A DNA stretch of 64,000 bases from Rhizobium sp. BG4 (GCF_016864575.1 NZ_CP044126.1:1116001-1180000), one strand, 5' to 3'; shown: positions 34,230-43,102, counted from the first letter of the stretch. Notes: a model not told the origin generated them from the letters alone. Program-made: numbers and translations.

Positions 34230-35055
34230 CTCGATCTTCCCATTCGCCACGGGGCTGGCCCTCGCCGCCGACATCGGCAAAGCCCCATTCCTTGACGTCT
34301 ATTTCGAAATCGACGCGCGAATACATGCGGCCGCGGCAGATGCGCATCTGCGGCAGGGGTAGTTCGCGCTGGGCGGCTAGGCGCTCCAGGAGTTCGTCGA
34401 GCAGCCATTGCGGAACCTTGTCGCGCTCGGTCGGGTAGATCCAGCGGAAGTTCAAAATGGCGATCAACAGCACTTCCCAGTGCACTTCCATGTATCCGAG
34501 CAGCTTTCGCCAATCGATCTTGTCGTGGGCGCGCAGTATGACATGGGCGATGTCGGCGCCGTCATAGCGGTGGCGCAGCTGCACGAAGAATTTCGACCAT
34601 AGAAGCTCGGTCGGACTGATGATCCAGACCGGAGAACCGCACATTTCCACCTGCCGGGCATCCTGAAACCAGTCGTCGCCGACCGGCATGGTGCCGTTGG
34701 TCGAGGCGAAGATCACGTCGAAGAAGTGCTTGCCCTTGAAGACCTTGCCGAGCCAGCGCTCGTCTTCGACCTCGACGACATAGCCCTTCTCCTTGAAATG
34801 TCCGAGGATACGGCCGTAGTCGCCTGCCTTGCAGAAGATGTCGAAATCCTTCGTCTGCCGGGTAATGCCGGTATAGGCGCAGACCGCATAGGTGCCGGCG
34901 ACCAGGAACGGGATCTTGCAATCGACGAGTTCGCGCACGGCATCGGCGACAAAGGGTTCGGCGTCCGGATCGATCAGCTGCGGAACGGCCCGCGCCTTCA
35001 TCAGCGCCGGGTTCGCCTTGCCTTTCTTTGTCGCTGTCGCCGTGGTGTTCATCAC
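34222..35055 (-). CDS. Nucleotidyltransferase-superfamily protein
   Basis: This 277-residue protein has an N-terminal polymerase-beta-like nucleotidyltransferase fold: PFLVAGTYAVCAYTGI then TRQTKDFDIFCKAGD, where DFD is the acidic metal pair. The rest is helical with many Trp residues (WIYPTERDKVPQWLL). It resembles the family of stand-alone nucleotidyltransferases related to AbiEii/MNT toxins, but no antitoxin-like gene is upstream. It overlaps a metallophosphoesterase gene at its 3' end. Role unknown. Start is ATG 35055; a second ATG follows directly. Confidence 0.75.
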   Translation of the reverse strand: MMNTTATATKKGKANPALMKARAVPQLIDPDAEPFVADAVRELVDCKIPFLVAGTYAVCAYTGITRQTKDFDIFCKAGDYGRILGHFKEKGYVVEVEDERWLGKVFKGKHFFDVIFASTNGTMPVGDDWFQDARQVEMCGSPVWIISPTELLWSKFFVQLRHRYDGADIAHVILRAHDKIDWRKLLGYMEVHWEVLLIAILNFRWIYPTERDKVPQWLLDELLERLAAQRELPLPQMRICRGRMYSRVDFEIDVKEWGFADVGGEGQPRGEWEDRDG

Positions 35056-35105
35056 CCGTCCTTTGCGTCACAAACCGGCATGTCCGGCCGAACTGAAGGC
35101 CCGTC

Positions 35106-35312
35106 TCAGAGCAGGACCTGTTCAAGCCGGATCGGAGGACGGCGCTTGGCGGCCATCAGCAGATCGAGTTCGATCGAGGACGGGCCGAAGCGCGAGAAGA
35201 GGTCTTCTGCCTGGTCATCTTCCAGGCCATATTTTTCCGCAAATTCGCTCAGACTGTAGGGACGGCCACGCAGGGTGCGGCCGCGGCGTTCGGTTTCACG
35301 GATCTGTGTCAT
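35106..35312 (-). CDS. Small conserved-looking protein, 68 residues
   Basis: ATG 35312 follows GGGGAGAATTATCTC. The product (MTQIRETERRGRTLRGRPYS, then LSEFAEKYGLEDDQAEDLFS and a C-terminal helix) is charged. The LSEFAEKYGLEDDQAEDLF part resembles a helix-turn-helix-like small DUF domain found in rhizobial stress genes. It is divergent from the GGDEF gene and 50 bases upstream of the nucleotidyltransferase on the same strand, so it could lead that operon. Confidence 0.68.
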   Translation of the reverse strand: MTQIRETERRGRTLRGRPYSLSEFAEKYGLEDDQAEDLFSRFGPSSIELDLLMAAKRRPPIRLEQVLL

Positions 35313-35475
35313 GAGATAATTCTCCCCAGGCTCGTTGAGGAGAAGGAACCGGCGAGGCGGACAAAAGTTCCCTGTGGATGACGCGTCGAGTTGTGCCGGG
35401 GTGAGGCTGCACGTGCAGGAAGCGTTAACGCGCAGCCCCGATAATCGCGCAGGTTTAGGCGCTTGGAGACAAGAC

Positions 35476-37023
35476 GTGAAGCGCAGTGATATCAGGCAGT
35501 TCTACATGCGGCATCGGGTTTCGATACACGATCTTCTCATTCTCATAGCGGCGATGCTCGTCGTCGCCTATATCGCCTTCGAGGTCGATATCTTCGTAAC
35601 GGAAGGTGCGGTCAGCGCGGCCGAGGAGACGATCGAGCTCGATGAAGCGCTGATGCTGGGCGGGTTGCTCGCCGTCGGCATGCTGGTCTTTGCCGTGCGC
35701 CGCTACATCGACCAGAAGCGTGAGACGGCGCGCCGCATCGTCGCCGAGCGCAAGGCACGCGAACTGGCCTTTCAGGATCCGTTGACGGGTCTCGCCAACC
35801 GGCGCCAGTTCGACGACGCGCTGCGCGTCGCGGCTTCCTCGCCGCCGGCGGCCGGCCAGCATCACGGCATTTTCCTGCTCGATCTCAATGGTTTCAAGAA
35901 GATCAATGACAGCTACGGCCACGGCGCCGGTGACGAGGTGCTGCTGATCGTCGCCCAGCGCCTTCTTTCCGCAGTGCGGCCCGGCGATCTCGTTGCCCGT
36001 CTCGGCGGCGATGAATTCGTCATTCTGGCGCCGCATCTCTTGGGCGCCGAAGCCGCGACGACGCTCGCGATGCGCATCGTCCAGGCCTTTGCCGATCCGA
36101 TCGCCACCGGCATGATCATCCACCAGATCGGCACCGGAATCGGCATCTCGCTCTATCCGCGGGATGGCGAACAGCCGAGCGAACTGGTGCGAAAGGCGGA
36201 TGTCGCGCTCTACCGCGCCAAGGGCGAGCAGCGCTCGGCGATCCGCTTCTTCGAAGAGGAAATGGATCTGCTCCTGAAGGAGCGGGGCCGCATGGAAGTT
36301 GCCATGCGCAAGGCGATGGCGGACGGCGCCATCGAACCGCGCTTCCGGCCCTCCTTCGATCTCAACACCGGGGAAGTGACCGCTTTCGAGGCCGTGCCCT
36401 ATTGGGAAATGGACGAAACGGAAGTGCCTGTCGAGCGCTTCCTGGCAATCGCCGAAGAGACCGGCATGATCCATGCGCTGTTCGAAAGCGTGCTGAAACG
36501 CGCCTGCGCCGGAGCGCGCAACTGGCCGCCCGAAACCAGGCTGTCGATCGATATCTTCCCCGGTCAGCTGCGGGATGCCAATCTCGGCCAGACCATCCTG
36601 TCGATCCTGAAGACCTGCAATTTCGATCCGCACCGGCTGGAAGTGGAAATCGCCGAGGCAACGCTGGTGCGAGATTTCGAGACCGCCAAGCAGGCGCTGG
36701 CGCCACTGCGCGAAACCGGCGTGACGATGACGCTCGACCATTTCGGCACCGGCTATTCCAATCTCTACCACATCCAGGAATTCAAGCTCGACAAGGTGAA
36801 GATCGACCGTCGCTTCACGGAAAATCTGAACGACGACCGCTCGGCGCGGATGATGCGGGCGCTTGCCGGTCTCGGCCATGGATTGGGGCTGACGGTGACC
36901 GCCGATGGCATCGAGGGCGATGCCTCGCCGCTCATCTCCTCGGGCATCGAACATGGCCAGGCGGTGACCGCCATGGTGACCGTCGACGAGGCGGCGATGC
37001 TCTTCCGCAAGGCCAGCGTGTAG
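35476..37023 (+). CDS. GGDEF domain protein with degenerate EAL domain
   Basis: This 515-residue inner-membrane signalling protein has two membrane segments near residues 16-33 and 58-76, then a GGDEF domain with intact RLGGDEF (about residue 175), implying diguanylate cyclase activity. The EAL domain (from about residue 270) keeps some motifs but not others: EAL is EAV, the metal-binding Asn is Asp (LSIDIFP), DDFGTG is DHFGTG and the late AEGVE is ADGIE. Phosphodiesterase activity is therefore doubtful, and it may serve as a c-di-GMP-binding or regulatory module. The GTG at 35476 (VKRSDIRQF) is preferred; the frame is open to 35335. Confidence 0.86.
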   Translation: MKRSDIRQFYMRHRVSIHDLLILIAAMLVVAYIAFEVDIFVTEGAVSAAEETIELDEALMLGGLLAVGMLVFAVRRYIDQKRETARRIVAERKARELAFQDPLTGLANRRQFDDALRVAASSPPAAGQHHGIFLLDLNGFKKINDSYGHGAGDEVLLIVAQRLLSAVRPGDLVARLGGDEFVILAPHLLGAEAATTLAMRIVQAFADPIATGMIIHQIGTGIGISLYPRDGEQPSELVRKADVALYRAKGEQRSAIRFFEEEMDLLLKERGRMEVAMRKAMADGAIEPRFRPSFDLNTGEVTAFEAVPYWEMDETEVPVERFLAIAEETGMIHALFESVLKRACAGARNWPPETRLSIDIFPGQLRDANLGQTILSILKTCNFDPHRLEVEIAEATLVRDFETAKQALAPLRETGVTMTLDHFGTGYSNLYHIQEFKLDKVKIDRRFTENLNDDRSARMMRALAGLGHGLGLTVTADGIEGDASPLISSGIEHGQAVTAMVTVDEAAMLFRKASV

Positions 37024-37170
37024 CGTTCGGAGGCGTCCCGGTACACGCCTTCCTCCCGGAAATGTCAGAAGAGAACTGAAAAATATCCGCAATTCCGCGG
37101 ATCGTTTGCTTTCATTGTCAGCGCTTTGCCCTTATCTTGGGGCCATCCTTGTCGATGTTATAGGCTTCTT
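37024..37170 (+). other. Spacer before CNNM/CBS gene
   Basis: This is a 147-bp gap between the GGDEF gene and the next membrane protein. No operator, terminator or gene is recognisable with confidence. Confidence 0.35.
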
Positions 37171-38472
37171 TTGTTAGTCGAAATCATTATCGTGGTATTG
37201 CTCACCGTTCTGAACGGTGTGCTCGCCATGTCCGAACTTGCTGTCGTTTCTTCCCGTCCCGCCCGTCTTAAAGTTCTCGCCGATCACGGAAGCCGGGGCG
37301 CCACTCAAGCCATCAGACTTGCTGAAAATCCCGGACGCTTTCTGTCCACCGTGCAGATCGGCATCACGCTGGTCGGCGTTCTCTCGGGTGCCTTTTCGGG
37401 CGCCACCCTCGGCGGCCGCCTGACACAGTGGCTCTCCGAGCAGGGCGTGGGCCCCGCACTCTCCGATGCGCTCGGCGTCGGTACCGTCGTCGTCGCCATC
37501 ACCTATCTGTCGCTGATCGTCGGCGAACTGGTGCCAAAGCAGATCGCGCTGCGGGAGCCGGAAGCGGTTGCCGCCAAGGTGGCGCCGGCCATGGTCGTGC
37601 TGTCGAAATTCGCGCTGCCGCTCGTCTGGCTACTCGATGCATCGGGCAAGCTGGTGCTGAGGCTGCTTGGCCAGTCCGGCAAGGTCAGCGATGGCGTGAC
37701 CGACGAAGAGATCAAGACCGTTCTTGCCGAGGCGCAGAGCGCGGGCGTTATCGAGAGCGAAGAATCGGCAATGATTTCAGGCGTCATGCGCCTAGCTGAC
37801 CGCACGGCGCGCGCCCTGATGACGCCGCGCCGCGATGTCGAGGTCGTCGATATCGACGACACTCCGGAAGAAATCCGTAAGCAGCTGCAAGAGACGCGCC
37901 GTTCGCGCGTTCCGGTGCGCCGCGGCAGTTCCGACGAAGTCTTCGGCGTGCTCTTCGTCAAGGATTACTATGACGCGATGAACAGCAACGGCCATGCGGA
38001 TATCCAGGCGCTGGCCCACGAAGTCCCCGTTATCTCGGACCTGTCGACCGCCACCCACGCGATCCAGGCGATCCGCAAGTCGCCGGTGCATATGGTGCTC
38101 GTCTATGACGAATACGGCCATTTCGAAGGCATCATTTCGTCCGGCGACATCATGGAAGCGATCATGGGCGCGTTGCTCGAAGGTCCGTCCGAAGAGCAGG
38201 CGATCGTTCGCCGCACCGATGGTTCCTACCTCGTTTCCGGCTGGACGCCGATCGACGAATTCGCCGAATTCATGAGCTTCAAGCTCGATGATGACATCGA
38301 GTTCCAGACGGTGGCGGGCCTGATCCTCGAGGAACTGAAGCACCTGCCGGAACTCGGCGAGAGCTTCGTCAAGAACGGCTGGCGCTTCGAGGTCATCGAT
38401 CTCGATGGCCGCCGCGTCGACAAGATTCTCGTCTCGGCAGAGGCCGAGGAAAGCGAAGCGCGGTCGGCCTGA
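37171..38472 (+). CDS. CNNM/CorC-type membrane protein with CBS domains (HlyC/CorC family)
   Basis: This protein of about 433 residues has an N-terminal DUF21 membrane domain (LTVLNGVLAMSELAVVSSRP onward, four helices), a linker, two CBS motifs (MTPRRDVEVVDIDDTPEEI and VYDEYGHFEGIISSGDIMEA) and a C-terminal CorC_HlyC domain (FQTVAGLILEELKHLPE). This layout is shared with CNNM/CorB-type Mg2+ transporters, often mislabelled hemolysin. The start is uncertain: a TTG at 37171 gives a good first helix, while the next ATG would cut it. No adjacent partner gene is evident. Confidence 0.85.
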   Translation: MLVEIIIVVLLTVLNGVLAMSELAVVSSRPARLKVLADHGSRGATQAIRLAENPGRFLSTVQIGITLVGVLSGAFSGATLGGRLTQWLSEQGVGPALSDALGVGTVVVAITYLSLIVGELVPKQIALREPEAVAAKVAPAMVVLSKFALPLVWLLDASGKLVLRLLGQSGKVSDGVTDEEIKTVLAEAQSAGVIESEESAMISGVMRLADRTARALMTPRRDVEVVDIDDTPEEIRKQLQETRRSRVPVRRGSSDEVFGVLFVKDYYDAMNSNGHADIQALAHEVPVISDLSTATHAIQAIRKSPVHMVLVYDEYGHFEGIISSGDIMEAIMGALLEGPSEEQAIVRRTDGSYLVSGWTPIDEFAEFMSFKLDDDIEFQTVAGLILEELKHLPELGESFVKNGWRFEVIDLDGRRVDKILVSAEAEESEARSA

Positions 38473-38570
38473 CACCGGCCGCCTGTGGAAATCTTACCCG
38501 GCTCACCGCGCTGCTTCACGTCCGCCTAAAACGCGGCTAGGTTTCTGCAACCCTGAATGCAGGAACCTCG

Positions 38571-39224
38571 ATGCAAGACTTGCGACGTTTCTTAGCCAAG
38601 CCTGCAGCGGTGGCGATCGTGCTCTTTGCGCGCGCCATCACAGCGGTGCGTGCCATCTGGTCGGCGGAGGGGCTGCCGCCCCGCCGCTGCGTCTATTTTG
38701 CCAATCATTCCAGCCATGGCGATTTCATCCTCGTCTGGGCGGTGCTGCCGCCCCGGATGCGGCGGCGCGCCCGGCCGGTCGCCGGCGCCGAATACTGGCT
38801 GAAGTCATCGCTCAGCACCTTCATTGGCCGCGATGTCTTCAACTCGGTGTTGATCCAGCGTGACAGGGAGCACCGGACCGAGGACCCGATCGAGCAGATG
38901 GCGGCGGCGATCGACAGCGGTTCGTCGCTGATCGTCTTCCCCGAAGGCACGAGAAACCAGACCGAGGAGCCGCTCCTGCCCTTCAAGAGCGGCATTTTCC
39001 ATCTCGCCGAGGCACGGCCGGAACTCGATTTCGTGCCCGTCTGGATCAACAATCTCAACCGCGTCATGCCGAAGGGAGAGATCGTACCGATCCCGCTGAT
39101 CTGTACCGTCACCTTCGGCAGTCCGATGCGGCTTGAGGCGGGCGAGGCCAAGGAGGCATTTATCGAACGGACGCGCGGGGCATTGCTGGCGCTGTCTCCC
39201 AAGCATGCAGGGGCTGCGGAATGA
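38571..39224 (+). CDS. Lysophospholipid acyltransferase (PlsC family)
   Basis: This 217-residue membrane-associated acyltransferase has the catalytic NHSSHGD (H-x4-D) near residue 44 and the substrate motif FPEGTRN near residue 122, both complete. The first part holds a hydrophobic helix. It is the first gene of a four-gene run ending at 41200, and its stop overlaps the CdsA-like start. It would add a second acyl chain to lysophosphatidate or a related lipid, feeding the CDP-lipid step next to it. Confidence 0.85.
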   Translation: MQDLRRFLAKPAAVAIVLFARAITAVRAIWSAEGLPPRRCVYFANHSSHGDFILVWAVLPPRMRRRARPVAGAEYWLKSSLSTFIGRDVFNSVLIQRDREHRTEDPIEQMAAAIDSGSSLIVFPEGTRNQTEEPLLPFKSGIFHLAEARPELDFVPVWINNLNRVMPKGEIVPIPLICTVTFGSPMRLEAGEAKEAFIERTRGALLALSPKHAGAAE

Positions 39225-40171
39225 ACGAGGCGCAATCCGATCTCATCACCCTGGTTCTCGGCATCTTTGGCATCCTGATCGTCGCTTCGGCCGTCGGCTA
39301 TGTGCTGCAGAAGAAATTCTCGCCCGACGGCGCAAACAGCGCCATCGAAAACCTGAACGCCCGCATCAAGGCCTGGTGGATCATGGTGATCTTCATCGGC
39401 ATCGCCTTCCTGGCGGGCCGGGCGGGCGTCATCATCCTCTTCGCCTTCTGCTCCTTCGCCGCGCTGCGCGAATTCATCACGCTGACCAATACCAAGCGGG
39501 CCGATCACTGGGCGCTGGCCTCGGCCTTCTTCGTCGTCCTGCCGATCCAGTATTATCTGCTCTGGGCGGAGGAATACGGCATCTATTCCATCTTCGTGCC
39601 CGTCTATGCCTTCCTGCTGATGCCGATCGTCTCGGTGCTGCGCGGCGATACCGAGCGCTTCCTGATCCGCATCGCCGAAGTGCAATGGGCGCTGATGATC
39701 TGCGTCTTCTGCGCCTCGCACGTGCCGGCACTGCTGACCTTGACCATTCCCGGCTACGAGGGCCGCAACGTCCTCCTCATCGCCTTCCTGGTCATCGTCG
39801 TGCAGCTTTCCGACGTGCTGCAATATGTCTGGGGCAAGCTCTTCGGGCGCACCAAGATCGCCCCGAAACTCTCGCCGTCGAAGACGGTCGAAGGCTTCGT
39901 CGGCGGCGTGGCGAGCGCCACGCTGATCGGTGCGGCGCTCTGGTGGATAACGCCGTTCACGCCGTTCCAGGCCGGCCTTCTGGCACTGATCATCACGCTG
40001 ATGGGCTTCTTCGGCGGCCTCGTCATGTCGGCGATCAAGCGTGACCGCGGCGTCAAGGACTGGGGCCATATCATCGAGGGCCATGGCGGGCTGATCGACC
40101 GGCTGGATTCGGTGGTCTTCTCGGCACCGATCTTCTTCCACCTCGTCCGCTACTGGTGGTCGCTGACATGA
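39221..40171 (+). CDS. Phosphatidate cytidylyltransferase (CdsA family, second copy type)
   Basis: This 316-residue integral membrane enzyme makes CDP-diacylglycerol from phosphatidate and CTP. The family signature is complete: SAIKRDRGVKDWGHIIEG then HGGLIDRLD, with the Asp residues that bind metal and substrate. About eight membrane helices are visible. It overlaps the acyltransferase stop and the next gene by four bases each. The essential cdsA of alphaproteobacteria normally sits in the frr-uppS-dxr-bamA cluster, so this copy is probably an accessory paralogue serving the phosphatidyltransferase at 40556. Confidence 0.88.
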   Translation: MNEAQSDLITLVLGIFGILIVASAVGYVLQKKFSPDGANSAIENLNARIKAWWIMVIFIGIAFLAGRAGVIILFAFCSFAALREFITLTNTKRADHWALASAFFVVLPIQYYLLWAEEYGIYSIFVPVYAFLLMPIVSVLRGDTERFLIRIAEVQWALMICVFCASHVPALLTLTIPGYEGRNVLLIAFLVIVVQLSDVLQYVWGKLFGRTKIAPKLSPSKTVEGFVGGVASATLIGAALWWITPFTPFQAGLLALIITLMGFFGGLVMSAIKRDRGVKDWGHIIEGHGGLIDRLDSVVFSAPIFFHLVRYWWSLT

Positions 40172-40554
40172 GCGGCCTCGTCGCGCGGCTTGGCCGAAGC
40201 AGCGCCGTCCATGTTGCCTTTGCTTTCGTGGCAATGGGGAGCTGGGCGCTGTTTGCCAACCGCGCCTATCCGCTGCCTCGCATGCTCTTGGCAGGCCTGG
40301 TGCAGGGCGCCCTGTCGGGCTGCCTGACGCTGTTTCTGAAGCGGGTGGTTGAGAAGCTGTCGGCTATTTTCGCGGGTTCACTCCGCCTCGTCGCGCCGCC
40401 GGTGATCGCCTTGTTGGGTTCGGCGACGCTGCTCGTCACCTTCCACATGCTGAGCGGCACGCCTGAAATCCTGAAAACCATTGCCGTTCCGCTTCTCGTT
40501 TCGACGAGCTATGCGGCGCTCTATAATTATTCGATATCGAAAGGGAGGAGCTGA
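40168..40554 (+). CDS. Small membrane protein in phospholipid operon
   Basis: This 128-residue protein has three or four hydrophobic segments: HVAFAFVAMGSWALFA, LPRMLLAGLVQGALSG, LVAPPVIALLGSATLLVTF and VPLLVSTSYAALY. Start ATG at 40168 overlaps the CdsA stop (ATGA). I do not recognise a family with confidence; it lies tightly between two CDP-lipid enzymes and may be a subunit or flippase-like partner. Confidence 0.72.
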   Translation: MSGLVARLGRSSAVHVAFAFVAMGSWALFANRAYPLPRMLLAGLVQGALSGCLTLFLKRVVEKLSAIFAGSLRLVAPPVIALLGSATLLVTFHMLSGTPEILKTIAVPLLVSTSYAALYNYSISKGRS

Positions 40555-40555
40555 C

Positions 40556-41200
40556 GTGACCGAGACCGGAGACCGCCGTCCGCTGACGAGCCGCAACAGC
40601 TGGTGGGCGCAGTCGATCGCGCGCTGGCTCGCCGGAAAATCGGTCACGCCGAACCAGATCTCGCAGGCGAGCATCTTTGCTGCGGCGCTCGCCGGTCTGT
40701 TCTTCTATTTCGCGGGACAGGAGACGGGCTCCGCCCGCATCGTCTTCCTGCTTTTCGCAGCGCTCTCGTGCCAGCTCCGCCTGCTCTGCAACCTGTTCGA
40801 CGGCATGGTCGCCGTCGAGGGCGGCAAGGCGGCGGCCGACGGGCCATTCTGGAACGAGTTTCCGGATCGCGCCGCCGATATCCTGATCTTTGCCGGCATC
40901 GGTCTCGGCATCGGCTATCCCGGCCTCGGCTGGGCTGCGGCCGCCTTCGCGGTGTTGACCGCCTATGTCCGCGAACTCGGTCGCGCTTCGGGGCAGGGCG
41001 CCGATTTCTCCGGCCCGATGGCCAAGCAGCATCGCATGGCAACGGTCACCGCCGCCGCCGTGCTATCGATTGTCGAACCGCTCGCCGGGCTTCACAACGA
41101 CATCTTGTGGGCAGCGCTCTGGATCGTCTCCATCGGCGCCGCATTCACGGCGCTGAGACGCAGCCGCAATCTGATCCGCTCGATGAAGGGCCGGGTCTGA
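40556..41200 (+). CDS. CDP-alcohol phosphatidyltransferase family protein (variant motif)
   Basis: This is a 214-residue membrane enzyme with GTG 40556 behind AAGGGAGGAG. It belongs to the CDP-alcohol phosphatidyltransferase family. The active-site region DGMVAVEGGKAAADGPFWNE with FPDRAAD aligns with DG-x2-AR-x8-G-x3-D-x3-D, but the conserved Arg is Val and the first Asp of the second pair is Asn. The last Asp is kept. The same change is, from memory, found in YnjF/YnbA-like relatives, so it is probably a subfamily trait and not decay. Alcohol substrate unknown. Confidence 0.82.
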   Translation: MTETGDRRPLTSRNSWWAQSIARWLAGKSVTPNQISQASIFAAALAGLFFYFAGQETGSARIVFLLFAALSCQLRLLCNLFDGMVAVEGGKAAADGPFWNEFPDRAADILIFAGIGLGIGYPGLGWAAAAFAVLTAYVRELGRASGQGADFSGPMAKQHRMATVTAAAVLSIVEPLAGLHNDILWAALWIVSIGAAFTALRRSRNLIRSMKGRV

Positions 41201-41285
41201 GGGCCATATCGGCAGCCTCTCCAAAAAAGATTGATCCCGTCGACGCCCGCCCTTACTCGATAGGTCAGAGACAAGGATTCTGCCG

Positions 41286-41990
41286 ATGACCGAAACCGAC
41301 CCGGCCTCCGTACCCGAGCGCAAACGCGGCTCAGGCGTGAAGATGGTCTATGAAGTGCTGCGCGACGAGATCCTCGATCTTGTGCTGCCGCCGGGTAGCC
41401 CGATCGACGAGGTGCAGCTTGCCGAGCGCTTCGGCATGTCGCGCACGCCGATCCGCGAGGCGCTGGTGCGGCTTTCGGGCGAGGGGCTGATCGATACGCT
41501 GCCGAACCGCTCGACGATGGTGGCGAATATCGATTTCCTCAACATGCACACTTTCTTCGATGCGCTGGTGCTGATGTACCGGGTGACGACGCGGCTTGCG
41601 GCGCAGTATCATCGCCCGGAGGATCTGAGGGCGATCCGGGCCGAGCAGGCGCGTTTCACCGCTGCCGCCGAGGCGCAGGATGCGCTGGCGATGATCGCCA
41701 CCAACGCTGCGCTGCACGCGGCGATCGCCGAGGCCGGACGCAATCCCTATTACATCAGCCTGTTCAACCGGCTGCTCGACGAGGGGCGCCGCATCCTCAG
41801 GCTTTACTATCAGTCTTATGGCGACCGGCTGCCGCAGCAATTCGTCGACGAGCACGAGGACATGATCGCCGCCATCGAGGCCCGGGACATCGATACCGCC
41901 GACCGGCTGGCCAAGGCGCATGCCGAGCAGATCGTCGCCCAGATACAGACACTATTCTCGCGAAATCAGCGGCACGATATCGATTTGTGA
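41286..41990 (+). CDS. GntR-family transcriptional regulator (FCD subfamily)
   Basis: This 234-residue regulator has an N-terminal winged helix with GSPIDEVQLAERFGMSRTPI (HTH, residues 40-60) and an all-helical FCD effector domain with DEHEDMIAAIEARDIDTAD near the end, including the metal-binding His. It lies 125 bases upstream of a DapA-family gene in the same direction; a palindrome in the gap fits a FadR-type operator. It probably represses that gene in response to an acid or amino-acid intermediate. Confidence 0.88.
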   Translation: MTETDPASVPERKRGSGVKMVYEVLRDEILDLVLPPGSPIDEVQLAERFGMSRTPIREALVRLSGEGLIDTLPNRSTMVANIDFLNMHTFFDALVLMYRVTTRLAAQYHRPEDLRAIRAEQARFTAAAEAQDALAMIATNAALHAAIAEAGRNPYYISLFNRLLDEGRRILRLYYQSYGDRLPQQFVDEHEDMIAAIEARDIDTADRLAKAHAEQIVAQIQTLFSRNQRHDIDL

Positions 41991-42035
41991 GACGCCGCCG
42001 ATTTCTTGTCGACAAATAAAATACAAAGTGCTAGA

Positions 42036-42045
42036 TGATATATCA
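42036..42045. promoter_or_regulatory. FadR/FCD-type operator candidate TGATATATCA
   Basis: This perfect 10-bp palindrome lies 70 bases before the DapA-family start and 46 bases after the GntR stop. It is AT-rich, as for operators of FCD-type GntR regulators. Confidence 0.5.
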
Positions 42046-42115
42046 GAGCTTGAAGCGCAGGTGATTTTGCGCCTTTGTAGCCACGATCATTCGCTATCCG
42101 CTGAAGGAGTTTGAC

Positions 42116-43078
42116 ATGAAGGCCAAGATCTTTTCCGGCGTCATCCCGGCGCTCATGACCCCCTGCAAGAAGGACCGCACGCCTGATTTCGATCAGCTGG
42201 TGCGCAAGGGCAAGCAGCTGATCGCCGACGGTATGTCGGCCGTCGTCTATTGCGGCTCCATGGGCGACTGGCCGCTTCTCAGCGACGAGCAGCGCATGGA
42301 AGGCGTCGAGCGCCTGGTCAAGGCCGGCGTCCCGGTCATCGTCGGCACCGGTGCGGTCAACACGGCATCCGCCGTCGCCCATGCCGCGCATGCCCAGAAA
42401 GTCGGCGCCCAGGGCCTGATGGTCATCCCGCGTGTCCTGTCCCGCGGCTCGGTCATCGCAGCCCAGAAGGCGCACTTCAAGGCGATCCTCTCGGCAGCTC
42501 CGGATCTGCCGGCTGTCATCTACAACAGCCCCTACTATGGCTTTGCCACCCGCGCCGACCTGTTCTTCGCCCTGCGCGCCGAGCATTCCAACCTCGTCGG
42601 CTTCAAGGAATTCGGCGGCCCGGCGGATATGCGCTATGCGGCTGAAAACATCACCAGCCGCGACGACGGTGTTTCGCTGATGATCGGCGTCGACACGGCC
42701 GTCTTCCACGGCTTCGTCAATTGCGGCGCGACAGGTGCCATCACCGGCATCGGCAACGTCCTGCCGAAGGAGGTCATCACGCTGTGCAACCTTTCCCAGG
42801 CTGCCGCCAAGGGTGACGTCGACGCCCGCCAGCGCGCCCAGGAACTGGAACAGGCACTCGCCGTTCTCTCTTCCTTCGACGAAGGCCCGGATCTCGTGCT
42901 GTTCTTCAAGCACATGATGGTGCTGAAGGGCGACGAGGAATACACGCTGCACTTCAACGAAAGCGACGTGCTCAGCGACAGCCAGCGCGGCTATGTCGAG
43001 AGCCAGTTCAAGCTGTTCAACAGTTGGTACGCTGAGTGGAGCAAGCTTCCGGGTGCGGTGGCGAAGTATAAGGCCTGA
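42116..43078 (+). CDS. DapA-family (dihydrodipicolinate synthase-like) aldolase/deaminase
   Basis: This is a 320-residue (beta/alpha)8 enzyme of the N-acetylneuraminate lyase / DapA superfamily. The Schiff-base Lys is in LVGFKEFGG (near residue 165) and the Tyr in VIYNSPYYG (near 140). The sequence (SAVVYCGSMGDWPLL, KEFGGPADMRYAAENIT) strongly recalls the rhizobial enzyme assigned to hydroxyproline catabolism, 1-pyrroline-4-hydroxy-2-carboxylate deaminase. It is not the biosynthetic dapA, since the GS-T-G-E region is replaced by GSMGDWP. Neighbours (a GntR regulator, and a DpkA-like reductase on the opposite strand) fit imino-acid metabolism. A strong terminator follows. Confidence 0.83.
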   Translation: MKAKIFSGVIPALMTPCKKDRTPDFDQLVRKGKQLIADGMSAVVYCGSMGDWPLLSDEQRMEGVERLVKAGVPVIVGTGAVNTASAVAHAAHAQKVGAQGLMVIPRVLSRGSVIAAQKAHFKAILSAAPDLPAVIYNSPYYGFATRADLFFALRAEHSNLVGFKEFGGPADMRYAAENITSRDDGVSLMIGVDTAVFHGFVNCGATGAITGIGNVLPKEVITLCNLSQAAAKGDVDARQRAQELEQALAVLSSFDEGPDLVLFFKHMMVLKGDEEYTLHFNESDVLSDSQRGYVESQFKLFNSWYAEWSKLPGAVAKYKA

Positions 43079-43102
43079 GGTTTTTGAGGTCTGAGTTTTG
43101 AG

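Noticed and set aside
35335-35475. Upstream extension of the GGDEF protein
   Set aside because: The added residues are polar and frame-open by chance; the first membrane segment fits the GTG at 35476.
39221-40171. Treating the CdsA gene as the essential housekeeping cdsA
   Set aside because: The neighbours are not the conserved frr-uppS-dxr-bamA genes; the operon context points to an accessory copy.
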